Source: JAHJQZ01 sp963675235
GTDB taxonomy: Bacteria > Pseudomonadota > Alphaproteobacteria > Rhizobiales > Devosiaceae
Direction of reading: 5' to 3'
NCBI GenBank assembly: GCA_963675235.2
Contig: CAXXFU010000002.1
Coordinates: forward strand, 434,001 to 498,000
Length of the DNA stretch: 64,000 nt
Positions 59,555 to 64,000 of the stretch are shown here, piece by piece (the first letter of the stretch is position 1; every line of letters starts with the position of its first letter). Under the pieces are notes generated by a model, which did not search any database, had not been told where the DNA came from, and was given only the letters and a program-made list of their open reading frames with translations. The position numbers were made by a program, and so were the translations under genes.

Positions 59555-60024
59555 CCGCAGTCGAGACCGCCTCACCATCATCGATACGATCAAGCCGAAG
59601 CGGGCGCGCTTTGCCCTCGAAATGATGCAGTGCTCGCGGCCCGACAGCGTCGACAATTATCTCGATCTCATCGGGGCGATCGACCGGCCGGCCTTTGTCG
59701 CCCATCTCGATCCGGTCTAACTGGTGACGACGCCGCGCAGCTGTTTCGACACCGGGCGCGGATCCGATAGTGCTTCGAAAAGCTCGGGCCGCAGATCGTC
59801 AGCTGCCACGCCAAGGACATCCTGCTTCACGATCGCGCTGACCATCATCTCGATGAAGTGCCCATCGGCGACGGCGTGCTCGATTGCCCGGTCTATCTGG
59901 GGGAGCTGGAAAGCGCGAGGCCGATGTGCCGTTGATGCTCGAGCATCTGGCAGCGGAGGAATACGCAACGGCGCGCGACCGCATCACCGCAATCGCCGAA
60001 CCGATCGGCATCAGCTTCAAATGA
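59555..60024 (+). pseudogene. Sugar-phosphate isomerase/epimerase (AP endonuclease 2-like TIM barrel) remnant
   Basis: The C-terminal half of a xylose-isomerase-like TIM barrel is readable in pieces: IDTIKPKRARFALEMMQ and SVDNYLDLIGAIDRPAF, VAHLDPV (stop at 59718-59720), then in another frame FEKLGPQIVSCHAKDILLHD and DEVPIGDGVLDCPVYLGELE, then in a third DVPLMLEHLAAEEYATARDR and ISFK-stop at 60024. At least two frameshifts and a stop inactivate it, and the N-terminal half is missing. Metal-binding residues (His in CHAKD) remain recognisable. Confidence 0.78.
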
Positions 60025-60066
60025 GGTCCTGCGGAAACGCGGCGCGCCGCTTTGTCCGAGCATTTT

Positions 60067-63000
60067 CTATCCGCCGGCTGGTTCCGGTCGGCGGCGCAAC
60101 AGGGCGGCGATAGCGGCAAAGCCTGCCGCGATCACCACGCTCGCCACAATCGCCGCGACCAGCGAAAGCACGCCCGCCGGTACATCGCCGGCCACGGCCG
60201 CGAGCGGTGGCAGCGCAGTGCCGGTCAATGCCCAGGGCACAAGGATCGCTGCATCGACCGCCGCGATCGCCAGCAGAGACAGCGCGGCGCCTGTGCGGAC
60301 GCCCGCCGATGCGTGACGGCCGAGCAACGCGCGCCTCAGGCTGCTCATGGCGCGGGAGATGTCGTGCTGGACGACCATCAGCGACGGAATCATGGCGAGG
60401 ACAATGAAAAAGCCGACCGACAGGCCGTAGACCAGCGTGACCACTGTGGGCTTGAGGAAGAGCGATTGCCGGCTTTCCTCGTACATCAGCGGCGCCAGAC
60501 CGAGCACGGTGGTGAGCGTGGTCAGAAGGATCGGACGCAGCCTGTCCCTGGCGCCGTCGACGGCAGCGGCGAGGATCGGCCGGGTGCGAGCATAGTCCTT
60601 TATCGTCGTCACCAGCACGATGGCGTCGTTGATGATGATGCCGGACATGCCGATCAGTCCGATGACGGTGAACAGCGACATGGCGAGACCGAACTGGGCA
60701 TGGCCCCAGACGGCGCCGATCAGCCCGAACGGGATGACCGACATGACGACAAGCGGGGTTGCCCAAGAGCCGAAGACCCAGCCGAGGACGAGATAGATAC
60801 CAAGGACGCAGAGCAGGAAGCCGACAATGGCTTCGGAGAGGAAGTCCTGTTCCTGAACGGCGAGGCCGCCAAGATCCCAGTCGAGCCCGTGGCGGTCGGC
60901 GATCTCGGGCAGGATGTCGGTTCTGAGCGTGGTGGCGATCTCGCTGGCGCGTTCGGCATCGCCCTCGGCCAAGGCCCCGGTGACAGTGACGAGCCGCCGC
61001 CCGTTCTCGCGGTTGACCGTCGAGAAGGCGACACTCGACTTGACGGTGACGATCTCGCTCAAGGGGACCCAGGCGCCGGTCGGCGCTCGCATCAGCGTGT
61101 TGTCGAGAAAGCCGGCACCAAGCTCGGATTGCTGCAACCCGACGGTGACGTTGGTCGAACGCGTGCCGGCAGGGAAGGTTGCCGCGACGATGCCGTTGAG
61201 GCGGGCCGAGAGTTCGCTGCCAACGGCTTCGGTGGTGAAGCCCAAGGCCTGGCCGGCGGGCGTCAGCTCGAGAACGCTGTCCTCGCGGCCATAGGGCAGG
61301 GAGTCCTGCAGGCCCGTCACTTCCGGATACTGGCCTAGAGCCGCGATCAAGTCGGTTGCCGCCGCCTTGAGGGCGAAGCTGTCGGAGCCGTAGAAGTTGA
61401 CGGCGAGACTGTCGCCGCCCGGGCCGGCGCCCTGCGTCCTGAAACTCATCAGCGCCAGCCCGGCAGGGCGGACGACTTCCTGGTTGAGCTCGCGGACGAA
61501 ATCCTGGGCCGAGAAATTGCGCTTGTCGGCGTCGACCAGCCCGATATCGATCGAGCCGAGCGTGTCTGGATCCATTGTCTCCTGACCGGGAAGGCCTTTG
61601 GCGGCTGTGCCGCCGATCTGGGTCAGGGCGTGAACGACCGGGTAGACACCGGATTCTTCCTCGATGCGCTTGGCAACGGCGTCGACGGCGCGTGCCATCT
61701 CGCCCGCCATGTCGCGGGCGTCCTCGCGGCTGGCGCCGGGCAGGAAGGCGAAATTGCCGGTGACAGAGCCGGCCTCCGGCGCGGTGAAGAACGACCACGG
61801 CACGTCGCCCCGCATGATAGCCGAGGCCGAGAACGCCAACGCCAGCACCATGGCGGCGATGACGACATAGCGCAGGGCGATAACGGCGCGCATCACCGGC
61901 GTAAACAGCTTCTCGGCAACCCAGGAGAAGCCGCGGTTGAACCAGATGCTCGGCTTGTCGAACCAGCTTTCCTTCCTGCCGGCATGAAGAGCGTGACGCA
62001 TGTGGTTGGGCAGGATCAGGAAGCTCTCAACCAGCGAGGCGAAAAGCACGGCAGCGACGACCACCGGAATCTCGTTGATCAGCCGTCCGAAGGCGCCGCC
62101 GACGAACAGCAGGCCGATGAAGGCGAGAATGGTGGTCGTGGTCGAGGAAAAGATCGGCGCCAGCATGCGCCTGACGGCATTGACCGGGGCAGTTTCTGGA
62201 CTTTCGCCGAGCTTTCTGGCGCGAAAATCGGCGTGTTCGGCTACGACGATGGCGTCGTCGACGATGATGCCGAGGGTGATGATCAGCGCAAACAGCGACA
62301 TCATGTTGATGGTGTAGCCGGCGGCGAACATCACGCCGATGGCGGCGAGCATCGAGACCGGAATGCCCATGGCCACCCAGAAGGCCGTTCGCGCGGAAAG
62401 GAACAGGAACAACGTGATCAGCACCAGCACCAGACCCTGCAGACCATTGCTCATCAGGATGTCGAGCCGATCGGTGATGTCCTGAGCACGGGCGTTGATC
62501 AGGCGAATGCCGACACCGTCGGGAAGTGTCGGGCCGAGGTCTTCGGCGAGCTGGCGCACCGTCGCCTCCATGCCGATGGCATCGCCTTCGGCGGTGCGGT
62601 CGACGCGGATCAGAACCGCTGGCTGATCGTCGAGATAATAGGCGCGGCCCGCATCCGAACCGGTAACGGAGACAGTCGCGACATTGCGGACGTAGAGCTT
62701 GGAGCCATCCGGATTGACGCGGATGACCATGTTGCGGATGTCCTCGATGTCGCGGCTTTCCTCGCCGGCTCTGAGGCGCGTCGCCCCACCGCCGACATCG
62801 CCGGCCGGCCTGGTGGCGATCTGGGCCGAAATGGCGTCGGCTACATCCTTGAGGGCGAGATCGTTGCGCACCCGCGCAACTTCCGGCACCGCGACCGAGA
62901 TCTGGGGCGCGGAAACGCCGGTGATGACGGTACGGGTGATGCCGGCGCGATAAAGGCTCGACACAAACTCGTCGCCGATGCGCCCGAGCTGATCCGGCGA

Positions 63001-63459
63001 GATCGGGCCGGAGATCACCACCTCGGTGACCTTGTCCTTCCAGACGCCGCGCCGGATGACCGGTTCCTCGGTACCCTCGGGCAGGTTGCGGATGGAATCG
63101 ACGGCCGCCTTGACCTCGTCGGTGGCGCGGGCGAGATCCCAGCCCGGCTCGAAGGTCAGGGTGATGGTGGTCGAGCCTTCCTTGGAGGTGGCGGAACTGG
63201 TGGTGACGCCTTCGACGCCGGACAGGGCCGGATCGAGCTGGGCGACGACGGAGGTGTCGAGTTCCTCCGGCCCGGCGCCGTCCCAGTTGACGGTCACGGT
63301 GACGGTGTCGATGACGACATCGGGGAAGAACTGCGAGCGGATCTTGGACGCGGCAACGAGGCCGAGCGCCAGCATCACCACCATCAGAAGTGTCGCCGCC
63401 GTGCGATGACGCGTGAAATAGGTCAGGATGCCGCCTGACGCCCCATTTTCCCCGGACAT
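60067..63459 (-). CDS. RND efflux transporter, inner-membrane pump
   Basis: Proton-driven pump of the AcrB/HAE1-like class, 1130 aa. N-terminal TM1 (TAATLLMVVMLALGLVAAS), porter domain, then TM2-6 with the proton-relay acidic pair in LGIIVDDAIVVAEH; second half repeats this with GMSGIIINDAIVLV. ATG 63459 overlaps the adaptor stop (TGATG). The C-terminus carries ~85 extra residues with two more hydrophobic segments (LSLLAIAAVDAAILVPWAL and LVAAIVASVVIAAGFAAIAA), beyond the usual 12 helices. Substrate unknown. Confidence 0.92.
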   Translation of the reverse strand: MSGENGASGGILTYFTRHRTAATLLMVVMLALGLVAASKIRSQFFPDVVIDTVTVTVNWDGAGPEELDTSVVAQLDPALSGVEGVTTSSATSKEGSTTITLTFEPGWDLARATDEVKAAVDSIRNLPEGTEEPVIRRGVWKDKVTEVVISGPISPDQLGRIGDEFVSSLYRAGITRTVITGVSAPQISVAVPEVARVRNDLALKDVADAISAQIATRPAGDVGGGATRLRAGEESRDIEDIRNMVIRVNPDGSKLYVRNVATVSVTGSDAGRAYYLDDQPAVLIRVDRTAEGDAIGMEATVRQLAEDLGPTLPDGVGIRLINARAQDITDRLDILMSNGLQGLVLVLITLFLFLSARTAFWVAMGIPVSMLAAIGVMFAAGYTINMMSLFALIITLGIIVDDAIVVAEHADFRARKLGESPETAPVNAVRRMLAPIFSSTTTTILAFIGLLFVGGAFGRLINEIPVVVAAVLFASLVESFLILPNHMRHALHAGRKESWFDKPSIWFNRGFSWVAEKLFTPVMRAVIALRYVVIAAMVLALAFSASAIMRGDVPWSFFTAPEAGSVTGNFAFLPGASREDARDMAGEMARAVDAVAKRIEEESGVYPVVHALTQIGGTAAKGLPGQETMDPDTLGSIDIGLVDADKRNFSAQDFVRELNQEVVRPAGLALMSFRTQGAGPGGDSLAVNFYGSDSFALKAAATDLIAALGQYPEVTGLQDSLPYGREDSVLELTPAGQALGFTTEAVGSELSARLNGIVAATFPAGTRSTNVTVGLQQSELGAGFLDNTLMRAPTGAWVPLSEIVTVKSSVAFSTVNRENGRRLVTVTGALAEGDAERASEIATTLRTDILPEIADRHGLDWDLGGLAVQEQDFLSEAIVGFLLCVLGIYLVLGWVFGSWATPLVVMSVIPFGLIGAVWGHAQFGLAMSLFTVIGLIGMSGIIINDAIVLVTTIKDYARTRPILAAAVDGARDRLRPILLTTLTTVLGLAPLMYEESRQSLFLKPTVVTLVYGLSVGFFIVLAMIPSLMVVQHDISRAMSSLRRALLGRHASAGVRTGAALSLLAIAAVDAAILVPWALTGTALPPLAAVAGDVPAGVLSLVAAIVASVVIAAGFAAIAALLRRRPEPAGG

Positions 63460-64000
63460 CACTGGGCCTCCGCCATCTTTTGTTCAAACTTCTCGACGGT
63501 TGCCAACGGGACTTCGGGCCGCGACAGCTCTTCGAGGAACTTCTCGCGCATCTCCGGCTTCATGTTGGCTGAGGCATTGATGAAATCGATGATGGCGGCG
63601 CGGCGAGCATCGTCGAGCGCGATGGCATCGGGCTCGGTTGAAGCCGGTGCTTCGGCCGCTGCCGGGGCGGCTGCCTGTTCGGTGGAAGTTGCCGGCGCGG
63701 AGGCGGCGACTTCCGTCGGGGTGACCTGGATGCCGGCCCCGAGCTGAATGGCGCGTGCCAGCACGTATTGGCGTCCGAACGGCACGTCGGTCACGAGCAG
63801 GGTATCGCCCTGATTGCGCACCGGCGTGGCCTGGTATTCCTCGAGCCGGTTGCTGTCGCCGATCAAAAGGATACGGCCGTCGGCAGTGGCGGCGGTTGCG
63901 GGAATGCTGGCGACGCCGTCAAGCGGCCGCTCGGGAATTTCGACAGAGACGAAATCGCCGGGCCGTACGAGCGTGGGATCGGGATCGGCCAGACGTGCAT
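63459..64000 (-). CDS. RND efflux periplasmic adaptor (membrane fusion protein), 3' part
   Basis: C-terminal ~180 residues of a HlyD/AcrA-type adaptor; the 5' part lies outside the window. Visible: beta-barrel end LVRPGDFVSVEIPERPLDGV, membrane-proximal block ILLIGDSNRLEEYQATPVRNQGDTLLV, then a low-complexity Ala/Pro/Thr linker (TSTEQAAAPAAAEAPASTEP) and a short helical tail (IIDFINASANMKPEMREKFLEEL). The tail is not part of the classical fold. It is co-translated with the pump downstream. Confidence 0.88.
   Translation of the reverse strand, partial: ARLADPDPTLVRPGDFVSVEIPERPLDGVASIPATAATADGRILLIGDSNRLEEYQATPVRNQGDTLLVTDVPFGRQYVLARAIQLGAGIQVTPTEVAASAPATSTEQAAAPAAAEAPASTEPDAIALDDARRAAIIDFINASANMKPEMREKFLEELSRPEVPLATVEKFEQKMAEAQ

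Noticed and set aside
61630..63438. 602-codon open frame on the plus strand opposite the RND pump
   Set aside because: Low-complexity Asp/Arg/Gly-rich shadow of the GC-rich RND gene; no domain, no ribosome-binding site.
1..64000. CRISPR arrays, tRNA or rRNA genes, insertion sequences, prophage genes
   Set aside because: None seen on reading through the window; this was visual inspection, not a covariance-model or repeat search.

Overview
The window is GC-rich DNA with strongly coding-biased third positions and tightly packed, often ATGA-overlapped genes. Rhizobial-type Fur/Mur, CHAD and RND proteins and a GC-rich palindromic intergenic repeat point to an alphaproteobacterium, most likely Hyphomicrobiales (Rhizobiales). 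That taxonomic call is inference. No rRNA, tRNA, CRISPR array, transposase or phage gene was seen.

The layout is six complete or nearly complete ABC importers, most with their own regulator and catabolic enzymes. (1) 1-7.0 kb: a PrpR-type sigma-54 activator (cut by the window edge) faces a dipeptide-type importer that has a near-perfect -24/-12 promoter. (2) 7.1-14.7 kb: a catabolic block follows with a sialidase-fold protein, a four-carbon-acid-sugar kinase (DUF1537), a FadR-type regulator with a 27-bp palindromic operator, PdxA2, a DapA-family aldolase, an iron-dependent alcohol dehydrogenase and an FAH-type hydratase. (3) 14.7-16.2 kb is decayed DNA with a truncated TctC gene. (4) 16.2-17.6 kb: a two-gene unit, VWA protein plus membrane J-domain protein. 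(5) 18.0-22.7 kb: a FecBCD-type importer translationally coupled to two amidotransferase-fold proteins and an FmdE-like protein. (6) 22.8-27.0 kb: Fur, a Fur box, and feoA-feoA-feoB-feoC.

(7) 27.1-34.2 kb: a GntR regulator faces a Pot-type importer (second sigma-54-like promoter) with a hydantoin/Asp-Glu racemase and a GNAT enzyme. (8) 34.3-35.9 kb: a CYTH-CHAD protein. (9) 35.9-43.9 kb: a second peptide-type importer carrying a metallophosphoesterase gene, divergent from a HAD phosphatase and an RpiR regulator. (10) 44.0-51.8 kb: a third peptide-type importer with a GAF protein and mannonate dehydratase, divergent from an XRE-cupin regulator and its binding protein. (11) 52.0-59.3 kb: a LacI-controlled sugar importer with a cytoplasmic GH127 beta-L-arabinofuranosidase. 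(12) 59.3-60.0 kb: remnants of a LacI regulator and a sugar-phosphate epimerase. (13) 60.1-64.0 kb: an RND pump and its adaptor.

Taken together this is an accessory nutrient-scavenging island for plant- or microbe-derived oligomers, sugar acids, hydantoin-like compounds and iron. The most novel-looking unit is the FecBCD/GAT/GAT/FmdE operon at 18.0-22.7 kb. A recurring feature is a hairpin placed directly behind four of the binding-protein genes.
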